This document shows positions 1-9,864 of a DNA stretch of 64,000 bases, in pieces; within the stretch, counting starts at the first letter, position 1; each line of letters begins with the position of its first letter. The notes beneath the pieces are model-generated. The model made no database searches, had not been told where the DNA came from, and saw only the letters and a program-made list of their open reading frames with translations. Origin of the DNA: Paramacrobiotus metropolitanus (lineage: Eukaryota; Tardigrada; Eutardigrada; Parachela; Macrobiotidae); the NCBI RefSeq assembly GCF_019649055.1, contig NW_026570237.1, forward strand, positions 62,001-126,000. The letters run 5' to 3'. The translations under genes were made by a program, and so were the position numbers.

Positions 1-312
1 GGCCAGGCCAATCCGCAGCACTTCGTGCTTGCACTGTGGCTCATCATAATATAAATGAGCTGAGGTCAGCTCAAATGAGAGAGCTTTGGTATAATCCATG
101 AAGATTGCCTTGTTTGGACTTGCTTGGAAGTATGAACTTGGTAAATATGTAATAGCAGACAGAAAGTCGTTGAAATGGTAACTGAGACTTGTCTATTTTG
201 AATCCGTTTATAAAAAAAATCAATAATCACGCAGTGTATGGAAAGTACCTTGCGGTTGTATGTGATAGAATTCGAAGAAATTGAACTGATGACGTCATTG
301 ACGTCGGAGTTT
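1..312 (-). CDS. Partial host gene, two exons, product unknown
   Basis: Two minus-strand exons read open in a single phase. The upstream exon is 249-312 and the downstream exon is 1-192, which runs off the window. They are separated by a 56-nt intron at 193-248 that begins GT and ends AG on the minus strand. The downstream exon encodes 64 open codons including YHFNDFLSAITYLP and AHLYYDEPQCKHEVLRIGLA, with normal protein-like composition. The upstream exon follows a TTTACAG acceptor and contributes one base plus 21 codons. I do not recognise the protein. Seen: open frames, splice sites and matching phase. Inferred: that this is a real gene whose 3' part lies left of the window. No upstream exon was found with confidence. 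Confidence 0.5.
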
Positions 313-3300
313 CTGTAAACTCCAAGCCATCGCTAACGCTTTATCAAACGCCGGACAGATGTTTGTTAAAGCGAACTGTAATGGGGCTTTCTTCTGTGAC
401 AGCGGTTCCAGGTTTCTACAGATCTTCGGCCATCTCTGGCGAGTGGCGACATGAAAGCCCAAAAAAATTCCAGGAAGGTAACTCTAATTCCATCCAGTAT
501 CTTGCATTTCTGTATCCCTTGGTCCCGGTTCCTCAGCTGTTTTACTATGAAAATGTTGCATATGAAGAAATCTTCTGGTTGTAATATAAGAATTCCTCAT
601 ATGTGTCTTGTACTGCCCTTTTGCCTGGAAGTCACCAGCCAGCTTTTTATGGTTCACTTCAGTTGCGGAAGTTTTGGCTGATCATTTTGGACATAAAGCC
701 TCAAACTGTCCTATAATCAATAATCTGTTACCGTTGAGCCGTGCTCCAACGGTTTGAGAGATCATTGGCTCCTTCGACTTGGGGTAACCGTGAAAAGTGA
801 ATTGATTAGTATCTGTATTAATTGTAACGTGTGATGGCTGCGTCACCGGCAATAATGGTATTCTTGAACTAATTCCATTGATGGATGGGTTGAAGTCAGT
901 TCTACATAACTGAGTATTGACGAAGATTAAGTTTTAGTCCACTAACAGTTAACGATCTTTGTTACGAAAATTGATTTCTTCTTCTTCTTTTATCTTCCTC
1001 GGGCTAATGCTGCTGTTCAGAGTGCGTTTTATCGTTTAACCCAGAGCATACCGCTTCTCTGTACTATAGCGAGGTATTTTCTAGAAGAGATTTTTGTAGC
1101 TATGTAACACCGGATAGATAACTTCAACACCACTACAGTATTCTTTTAACAGAAAATTCATATGTCGAGCTGGATTATGTCTGCGATTGGCTAGGCAACG
1201 CAGCCCAGCAACCGGGAACGTGATGCACCATCATTTGTCATCTGGGATGCAAAGAACTCAGAATCTCGATAAATTTTATCGCTTTTTAAAGGTGCTTTTA
1301 GAATATATTATATATTATTGAGCCATGTAAATTTCAGGCAGAAATTTCTGATTACCGGACAATAAAATTTTCTAAGTTTGATCTGCGAAAGGAGAAACGA
1401 GCCGCCGAACAATTCCTACGTTCAGTGGATGCCGGCGGAAAATTTTCTAGTGCACTTCTGTGGTATATGGTAGCGCCCTTATACTGGCTGCCAAGACTAT
1501 ACGAATACGATCAATGAGTTGAAACTCTATTACGCAGCTGTTGGTATTGTAGCGTTATTTAAAAACGTGTGCTTGTACTGTGCTTTGTATCTGTGTCACA
1601 ATCTGATAAGTGATTTCTTAATCATCTACTTTCTTTGTCTCCTTCTCCTTATAACTGGCATTTTCTCCACTTCTAGAATTAATCTTCGACGAGCTAGCGA
1701 GCGAGCGTTATAACTGTACTATCGATTTAGAACTTTACGATTGCTACTCTGTACTTGTGTAACTTTTTCTATTAAAATCCTAACACCAACCAGTGACTTT
1801 TTGCTTCCGTAATTAACCCTCCAGCGGGAGATACCCAAAGGAGTGCGAGTTTCCTTTTGAAAATCTGAATTTCCCGATGAACAAATTCAATTAAAAAAGG
1901 GAATTTTTTGTGAGTTTGTGCTGACCATAGGTCAGCCGGTGTGACTATGTTGTCGCCTGACGCCAATGCCCATGCACAGTCTACAACATATAAGCGTTTA
2001 ATTCTGTAATAACTAGTCGGAAAACAATTACACAAAAGCAACAAGTTCATTAAATAGCCCAAAAAAAGTACTTTAAAACAGAAGTATAGAAGTGGTCAAC
2101 AAGTTGACCACTGGTCAGCAATAAATTAAAAATGACCAAAAGTCATTTTCGTGCATTTTGACCATTACTACTGTATTAATAAAATACAGTAGATTACAGT
2201 CATATGCACGAAGCACGAAGCGCTCTTTACAAAGTTTAACATAACACCTGCGTCATTTCGGGCACGCCAACCCGCCTTTATGTTTGCTTGTATTGCCTGC
2301 GGTTCTAAGTTTCCTGGATTGGCCAGTGGCTACAAATGCCATTATCGGAAAAGCGGTGGAGCTAGTCCAGCTGCATTGGTAGTAGTTGCTGATTCGGATA
2401 TTAGTGGTCACTAGTGCTTTTTGAAACGCACTAGCGGTAGGAAAGTAACCCGGAAGTAATGTGCACATTGCCAATGTGGACAGTACAGTGTGCAATAATT
2501 CTAGTTTGCAATCGCCTGAGTCCGGTCAAAGTTCCGATGTTTTTTTTTTAACTACCCAGCCCCACTTGCTTAGCTTATCCAAGTGACCCATCGCAAACGT
2601 AGGTTGAAACGAGTCAGAACGTAGTGTTGTGCTTCCATTTTACATTGTCATACACACTGTTTCCTCGAAAGTGTTGCTTTCTGAACTCTGAAGGCTGACA
2701 ACCTTCGAGACAATTTTACTATTTTGACGACCGCCCGGGGAGCTGATCCGCAGAAGCGCTTTTTGCCAGCTTTCAATAACCGGAACGGTGTGGCGCATGT
2801 TTGCTTACAAACCGACAGCAGCTTGATCCGGTTACGTTATAAAGAGCTGATGTTGAAATTGCACCCGCCCGTGTATTCAAGACCCTTCATGGGCAATGGT
2901 GTCAGCCGACGACACACGTTTTTCACGGACTGTGGTCATCTATGGTTCGACCTACAGTGTCCGTGTTAACCGTTTTTAAATAAAGCGTTCTCAGGTTTAC
3001 CTTGGAGATTTATCTCCGGTTTAATTATTCATCCACTAATTAATTAATTAGCAAGACCTACGACAGCTAGAAAAGTCCAAAATTAACGATATTTGCGGAC
3101 CTGTCGTTCGTAATTAACTTGAGACAAAGGCTTCAATTTCGTTTTTACTGCTTCTTCGAAGTCCCTTTTTGCTTTTTGGGCTATGGGATACCGATTAACT
3201 GTTTCCGATCGCTGGGAAAAAACCCAAACACCTTGTCGTCGCCTGACGCCAATGCCCGTCAACGAGTTAAGTTCAGCGATACCGCTTCGTGCAGCGGCTG

Positions 3301-3362
3301 GATCAAACCCTCACGTTTGAGTAAGAGTAGGTCTTATTCTTTATGGCGCTGCTGCCATTCTA
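313..3362. other. Non-coding stretch, no gene seen
   Basis: About 3 kb with only short, unconvincing open frames on both strands. A CCAAT-type box followed by RFX-like GGCAAC and GCAACC half sites lies near 1185-1210 and could be a promoter, but no transcript start can be tied to it. A 20-nt sequence at 1952-1971 recurs exactly at 3238-3257, which may mark a dispersed repeat. Nothing else was supportable. Confidence 0.4.
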
Positions 3363-3608
3363 ATGTCGTTAAAGCCTGGAAAACGCCCACTGGAGGACAC
3401 TACACCTCAGCCAACCAAGAAACGAGAAGAAGTTAAGACTCGAAGGTTTGCCGGAAAGCTGCGCCAGCCGCCTTCTGCGCTACCCAGTTACACAATTCCG
3501 CGCATTCCAGCTGTCGCAACGGACATAACAACAACCAAGAGGTCGGCTAACCCTCAGTCAGCTGGCTCACGGACGACATTACCTGTAGCCGGTAAGGCTC
3601 GATCGTAA
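3363..3608 (+). CDS. Small basic reading frame, unknown
   Basis: An 81-codon frame that opens ATG-TCG and encodes a Lys/Arg/Pro-rich, Thr-rich disordered peptide (starts MSLKPGKRPLEDTTPQPTKK). Near its end is a good donor-like site, AGCCG followed by GTAAGG, so it could be a first exon; no acceptor that keeps phase with the next frame was found. It lies just upstream of the SAP-like frame at 3816 and of the GC-rich LTR relic, and may belong to either. A nuclear-localisation-like basic run (KKREEVKTRR) is visible. Not recognised; could be a chance frame. Confidence 0.25.
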   Translation: MSLKPGKRPLEDTTPQPTKKREEVKTRRFAGKLRQPPSALPSYTIPRIPAVATDITTTKRSANPQSAGSRTTLPVAGKARS

Positions 3609-3815
3609 ATTCTGAAATTCTGCCAGATTTTCTTTGCTTTTGATTGACTCTTTTAATAATATTGCCAAATACATACATTACTGTAATCGACACACAGTGA
3701 CAGGGCATTTGTATCGCAACCGTACATCAGAGAGATTTCCCTTTAGCCCAAGCCCGTGTAAATCACTCGCTGTAATACGGGTGCGCTACAGGCTAGTTCT
3801 GACTATCACCGAAAA

Positions 3816-4454
3816 ATGGCTGATCGCAATGCAATGATAACCGAGCTATGCAACTATCACAGTGATGGTCTGAAAGTCATGTGTGTTCATCTGCAGCTGA
3901 CTAATGTTCGCAGTAACAGCAACAAAAATGACTTGTCCGCCGCAATCGCGGATCAACTGATTGGAACTCATGGGAATGTTCTGCGGTTAGTCCAGGAAGC
4001 GGGTGGTTTGGTTCCGAAAGCCGACCGGCCAACAGCAGCTCGGGTTAATACTGCGCAACATGATACTAGCAATGACACCGCTCAGAACATTACCGCGACC
4101 AGTTCCAACAGTGCAAGCAATGCTTTACAGAACGACTTCCGGACGCTTTTTGCAGCTTTAGCACCTGATCAACGACAGTTACTCAGCCAGTTTTGTGACA
4201 ATGAGCGTATGACTGAACGCCAGCGTACCGAGCATATAATTTGTCAAGATGTTCAAGACGAACATGCACAAATTCTTGAGAGAATCAAAGCACTGGAAGA
4301 TGACACTGACATTGGACCACATCTTCTTCGTAGTTTCAGTTCACACAGGCGCAGGGATGCAATCTCGATGACTGATTTAGTACTGTACTCTAACCCTGCA
4401 CTTGAAGGAAATTTGTACGCTGTGAGCGGCACGGTGCTGTATAGCCTCCAGTAG
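3816..4454 (+). CDS. SAP-like domain reading frame
   Basis: A 212-codon frame beginning at an ATG in a good context (AAAAATGGC). Residues about 5-48 resemble a SAP-type helix-turn-helix, a small DNA/RNA-binding fold: a Leu-rich helix (GLKVMCVHLQL), a short turn with SNSNKNDL, then a second helix (SAAIADQLI). The middle (about 65-110) is Ser/Thr/Asn-rich and disordered; about 110-165 is helical and acidic (EHAQILERIKALEDD). Function in SAP proteins generally is chromatin or matrix attachment. It lies 117 nt ahead of the P/S/T-rich part of the LTR relic and may be that relic's first segment instead of a host gene. The SAP call rests on pattern only. Confidence 0.4.
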   Translation: MADRNAMITELCNYHSDGLKVMCVHLQLTNVRSNSNKNDLSAAIADQLIGTHGNVLRLVQEAGGLVPKADRPTAARVNTAQHDTSNDTAQNITATSSNSASNALQNDFRTLFAALAPDQRQLLSQFCDNERMTERQRTEHIICQDVQDEHAQILERIKALEDDTDIGPHLLRSFSSHRRRDAISMTDLVLYSNPALEGNLYAVSGTVLYSLQ

Positions 4455-5653
4455 TGGACGAGCTTCCAGGACGCACACGACCGGACGTTCCTCGAGCTAC
4501 CACAGGCTGAATCGGAGCTTCTGCATGACCCAATAGGTCAAACTGCGAACTCCGAGCCTGCGGCTGGACTTGTGCACCCAGTAGGTGCCTCGCCAGTCTT
4601 CTTTCCGGCCATCACCCCGGACCATGGAGCCTCGAGCCCGGCGCTAAGTAGCTCCGAGGTGTCACCAGACATGGGTGACCCTGTGCAGCCCCAACAGGGC
4701 GGCATGGCTGGACCGAAACCGAGGCAAGGTCAGATGAGCCCGAGCCAAATGAAGGGTACGGTATCACCGACCCGGGGGGTGACCCACAAGGCGGGTTCAC
4801 CGACTAAGTCCCCACCGACCCTGGCTCAAAGCCCCAAACCAATGGGTAACAACCCAAAATCGACGTCGCCGGACCCGAAACGACCCTCGGGGACTCCGAA
4901 GGCGACCACACCGGACCCGAGGACCCTCACCGGGACTCCAACTCGGACTTCGAACCCATCGAAGCCGACCTCGGGAACTTCAAAATCTTCAACGGGAAGG
5001 TTGCAGTCGGCTGGAACCCCGAACACCGAGGCTCGAGCCTCGGACACCGAGGCTCGGACCCCTAACACCGGGGTCCGGACTCCAGCCCAACAGGTTGGAA
5101 CACCCAAGACCCGGCCGGCAACCCCCACTTCTTCGGCTAAGAAAGCCGTTTCCCCGGTCAAATTCCGGATTTCGTCGGTTGCAACCTCCACGGGCGAGGT
5201 TGAGGGTTCGGTTACCGAGGTTAACTTAACCTCGGCTGGCGGACCGTCATCCCCGAAACCCAAACCCCCGGCAGTGAACCTACGCCAGCCCGAGCCAGCC
5301 GGATTGAAGCCTCACAGGCTGCAAGTAAGTCGAAATCGGCTTCACCGAAGGTCGCGAAGCCAACCTCGGACCTTCCGGCTACACCACCGATGTTCGAACC
5401 CTCGAACCTCGGGGCTGAAAAGACTCCATCACCGACCGACGATGTCTTCGACGCAACCGTGATACCCAATAAGGTGACCGAGCGTCTGGACAGCAGAAAG
5501 GGCTTCAGGTTTCCGTAACCGAAGCAATATCCAGGCTCACACATCGGAGCCTCGGATTACACACCTCGGCGGTACCTGACAAAGACCCCTCCGGAGAAGA
5601 TCGACAACCCACAGGTCCTCCGTCAACGGATATACGAGCTGCAAAACCAGCTC

Positions 5654-6574
5654 TTGGCCGGACAAAACATCGTCGAATCGACGGAGAACGTCTTGTCCCA
5701 GACGGTAGCATCGCTCAAGCAGGAGCGCAAGAGGCTCACTGACGAACTTGAACGTGCGAACACCGTCATTGACAACCTTACCCAGGAGATCGAACGGTTA
5801 GAGGCCCAGTTGCAAGTAACTGAGGAGCCCTGCCGTCATGAACAAGCCGAAGTCACTAGACTCCAGGACATGCTGGAGCAGTCTCGGGCCGAAGTGGCCA
5901 CCCTGCGCCAAGACTTGGAGCAGCGGTTACAGGCCCTCGGCTACTCCGAGGCTGGCTCGGCGGAACTCCACAAGATGTTCGACCGGGTGGATGAGTACCG
6001 CGAGGAGAACCATCACCTTAAGCAGGGCATTATCGGCCTGGAGGGGGAGATCGATGAACTAAATTCGGAACTCGACTTCCTCCGGACAGCTTACGAGAAC
6101 CTCCGGCTGAACCAAAATGACCCGGAGGGTATAGCCGTAGACCTTCGGCTATGCCAGGCCCAACTTGGCCAGCAGATCCTCGCCCTCACCACCCATCTTC
6201 AGAATGAAACAGCCCGGTTCGAACAGGCTCGCGTCGAGAATCTCGCGGTCATTGAGGCTCAACGAGCCCGGATCACACAACTCGAGTCCGAGAAAACCCA
6301 ATGGGAGATGGATAAAGACTGTCTCCTAAAGTACCAACAGGAACTTTACGACTTCACCACGGACGTAACCAACAAATACACCGGTTTGTGCGACAAGTAC
6401 AATCAGCTGGTCCCGGAACGAGAAGACCTGGGCATTGAAGTCGCGTGCCTTAAGGAGGAAAAGACCTACCTCGAGGACTCCAAGACGGAACAACCTCCAT
6501 CCTACCGGGCTACCCAAGAGCAGGATAAATGTCAGCAGATTGATGACTACCTGCGCCGAGATAACCCCTGCTGA
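5654..6574 (+). pseudogene. Relic A: coiled-coil segment of Gag
   Basis: An open stretch of 306 codons dominated by heptad-type Leu/Glu/Gln/Lys patterns (for example LKQERKRLTDELERANTVID and LEAQLQVTEEP), predicting a long parallel coiled coil with few prolines. It probably drove multimerisation of the element's Gag, since the corresponding position in the 32-45.6 kb element is also a coiled coil ahead of the capsid domain. High GC (third positions mostly G/C) matches the rest of the relic. On its own it could be mistaken for a myosin-tail-like host protein; context makes the element explanation more likely. Confidence 0.5.
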
Positions 6575-7220
6575 ACCCAACAGGTCAAACGGGGGCTCTC
6601 GAGAGTCAGATTTACCAGGTCGGAATGCTTCGGAATGAACCTTCAATTGGACCTATACCGAGGCCGCCGTTGGTACCGACAGCCCCGGAGCCGGAACGAA
6701 ACACTTCGACGGCTACCCCCAACGCACCGACCCAGTCAACTACCACACGGCTTACGGCTACGACTACGGCTTACGGAGGAACATCCACAACGACGATGTT
6801 CTCAACCGGAACGAGGCCCGTAGTGTCGACTTCAACCGGACAGGACGTCCCCCGAGCCTCGAACCCCCGAGGCTCGGACCCCCGAGGCTCGAACCCCCGA
6901 GCCCCGGTAAACGGATCTGGCATGGGACTCCGACCGCCGACAAATGCTTTGGCGGGAGGCTCACAGCCTAATTCGGGGAATTCCAACCGGGACCGACAAC
7001 GTTCGGGCTCCCAGAACACGTACCCGCCGAGGATCGAAGTTCAACCTGTATCGGCAGGGCAGCGCAATTTGGCTGACCCGGGACGCCCTGGATATCCGGA
7101 TAACGCACCACAGCAGCCTCGGCCAGGCAACCGTGACCCAATAGGTCTGGTTGGCCCCGGCGCTGTTGGCAACGGACCCTATCAGCCTCGGCAAGGCAAT
7201 ATGGACCCAATAGGTCCGAT

Positions 7221-9206
7221 GTGGTTATACCACCGGGGATGTGGCTGGACCACAACAGAGTCCTTCAGAGGATGCCTGGGTATGTGGCACCAAACCCGCC
7301 ACCGAACCAGGGGTATGGAGCGCAGAATCCTCCGCCTGGACCTGGACAGCCCCAGCCGGCACCCCCTGGTAATCCATACCCTCAACCCCAACCACAACCC
7401 TACCCATCTCAACCCGCCCCGGCTGCGCAGAACCAGCAAGCGGCCTACCCAGTGGCCTGGAATCCTCCGGTAGCCCAACAGGCGATGCCGGCGGTTCAAC
7501 AGCGCCAGACCCCACCACCCGATGAGCAAGACATTGCTCAAGCCCGACAGGAAGGCTACGAGGAAGGCCGGCGCCGATATGAAGAGCGGAATAACCGGAT
7601 CTTGGCTCGGAAGAACCGGGCAGAGTTGCCGAAGTTTAACGGCGACGGGGCCAAGGTGGAAGGCTGGATCACAAAAATCCGGCGAATCTATCGCTCGGAG
7701 GCTGACGGCGTCGCAATGACGGACGTAGCCTTTATGACGGAGCTGGAGGGCGCCCTTACTGGACAAGCCCTGGAAGGGTACCAGAACCAGTCAACTCTGG
7801 AACCCGAAGAAAACGGATGGACCGTCGAATACTGGCTGCAGCAATTTGCGGCCCGGTTCATGGACCCGGACAAGCAGGTCACAGCGGTGACGGACATCAC
7901 CACCAGAAAGTACATGCTGGGGCAAGAGACTCCCGAGCAGTACTATGACGCCATCATAAACCTCAAACAACGAGGCAACCTCAACGATGAATTGGCGGTC
8001 TTCTACCTGCGGACGAACGTCACGGAGCCAATCCTTCGGGCAGCTCTGGACGTCCGAATGCCGAAGTCGACGCGTGAGTTCCGGGACTACGTAAGGGACT
8101 TCACCCGGGGAAAGCCGATGTACCAGGTAGTTAGAGGAGGCAATTCCACCAACTACATCACTGTCAGGACGACGACTCCAGTTCCTGTGACTCAACCGGC
8201 CCCCGGATACATCCAACCCAATTCGCCAGGTTACCAGAATGCGCAACCGGGGCTTCACCGACAGAGCCCTCCGGCGACACCACCCCCTCAGGCCCGTGGT
8301 CAAATCGAACAGACTTGGGCGGCAATGGCGGCGATGAACCTGAATGGAGCCCCAACAGGGGCCATGGTCACGCCGCCAGCCTATGGAAATAGCGGCCAAC
8401 CGAGCCAGCCTCGGAGCCCAGGCTACGGCCAACCACAGAGCCAGGGTTACTCCGGCTACGGCCAGCCCCAACAGGGCTACAGCCAGCCTCGGAGCCCCGG
8501 CTATGGCCAGCCCCAACAGGGCTATGGTCAGAACTCCGGCTACGGCCAACCCCAGAACCAGGGGTATGGCCTCGGAGGCGGATATGGACGCGGTGGAGCC
8601 TCACAATATGGTGGCTCCGGCGGAAGACGTGGCGGCGGGAATCGCGGCCGCGGAAACTTCGGCAACCGCGCGGGTGGAGGCGGCCAGCCCCAGAACGTGC
8701 AACGGCAGCCTCGGACACCACAGCAGGAGGCTCGCCAGCAGGCAACCTACGTCGATCGGATGGAAGCCAAGTTCTTCCAGTGGACCCAGGACGGAATATT
8801 TTCCTGTGGTCACTGCCTATGGGGCAAACACAACCAAGCGAGTTGTGGCTACGCCAACCTCCGGCTGGAAGACAACCCAAACCGGAGATGGTACCTGGAC
8901 TGGAGGTACCGGTACGATAATGGATGGCCATTAGGCTCGGCGAATCAGAACTACCCGAACATCGTACCACCCCCGCGCCCCCGTCAGCAGAATGCCGGCG
9001 GATACGGCGGCCAAGGCAGCCCTAACCGGCAGCCTGGTCAGGGAAACGGAGGGAACCCCCAGAATGGTAATCGACCCCCATTGGCAACCCCGCCACCAGC
9101 CCAACGGCCGCAACTGCCGCCGTCCCCGGCCCCCAATAGGGGCCCGGGCGGATACCAACAGGCAGTTGGCGGGCCTGTCCCGGGTACATCCCAAGGAAAC
9201 GCCTAA
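7221..9206 (+). pseudogene. gag: Relic A: Gag capsid, zinc knuckle, prion-like tail
   Basis: A 661-codon open region. Roughly residues 135-300 match a retrotransposon Gag capsid domain (PKFNGDGAKVEGWITKIRR, then LEGYQNQ..., AARFMDPDKQ and YMLGQETPEQYYD). Residues about 370-490 are a low-complexity Gly/Tyr/Gln/Pro repeat region with many YGQP and GYGQ units and an RGG-type patch (GGRRGGGNRGRGNFGNR). A zinc knuckle of form CX2CX4HX4C follows (CGHCLWGKHNQASC). The N terminus (about 1-110) is Pro/Gln-rich. Zinc knuckle spacing is the same as in the other Gag of this window. Fossil; the domain order is intact but the surrounding element is not. Confidence 0.65.
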
Positions 9207-9490
9207 GGTCGATGAGCTCCGGTGACTCATTCGACCTCTGTCATCCAACGGAAAAACCGGATAAGGATAACCCTACTAACCGGAATAACCCTTTGGACAC
9301 AACTCGGAACCGCAACGAGGATTTAGCCTCCGCAACGGTCAGCGAGTCCGCTAGAATCTTAGCGGCGGGGACGGCAGCCCAATTAGGCGCCGAACATCCC
9401 CGGTTCGGATACTCGGAGAATCGACCCGAACCTCGCTACGCCGAAAATGCGGCTCCCGGACCAGAACAGGTACCTGGGAGGATCGTTTAA

Positions 9491-9864
9491 ATTCGTTTAA
9501 ATGGTTAAATGATGGTCCCTACAAGCATATAAACCCGCTACCAGCCGGCAGAGTTTAGTTAGTGCAGGCAGCTGCAAACAGTTGTGCACTGCGTACACCT
9601 GTCTATGTTAAGTGTAATTTCAAGAGTTGCCTGTGCCATATTTCTAGTGATAACGACAACGTTAACAGTTTTAAACAAGCGCGCCGTTGAAAGATTCTAT
9701 CCAAGTTGTGCTATTCTGCGTACTAGTTATAGCATTGCTACGTTATTAGCAACCACATCAGCTTGAACACATTGTTTCACGCTAATGAATTGTCAATAAC
9801 GGAGCAGTAGCCCTCTTTTCATAACAGCACTACTAAAAATAGACAAAACAGAGACTAGTTCTTA
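9491..9864 (+). promoter_or_regulatory. Possible core promoter with TATA box
   Basis: A TATAAA at 9528-9533 is followed about 25-30 nt downstream by an initiator-like TTTAGTTAGTG near 9554. It lies directly after the last open frame of relic A, where an LTR would be expected if the pol part had been lost, so it may be LTR promoter sequence. No paired copy was found elsewhere in the window. No convincing gene follows on the plus strand. Confidence 0.25.

Larger units (their letters stand above)
4455..9490 (+). mobile_element. LTR-retroelement relic A (Gag side, GC-rich)
   Basis: Fossil of a Ty3/Gypsy-like element. Visible parts in order: a Pro/Ser/Thr-rich disordered segment (about 4572-5320), a long coiled coil (5654-6574), a disordered linker, and a Gag capsid-type domain with zinc knuckle and low-complexity tail (7221-9206). 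The order coiled coil, Gag domain, zinc knuckle matches the Gag of the 32-45.6 kb element, so the two are probably related lineages. No reverse transcriptase or integrase follows. The block is far more GC-rich than its neighbours and carries a recurring CCCAAYAGG nonamer. The relic is broken in several places (roughly four to six) and incomplete; its LTRs were not identified. Age is uncertain because no LTR pair can be compared. Confidence 0.6.

Noticed and set aside
7182-8970. Long antisense frames opposite the relic A Gag
   Set aside because: They mirror the low-complexity, GC-rich Gag coding and have no protein-like composition of their own.
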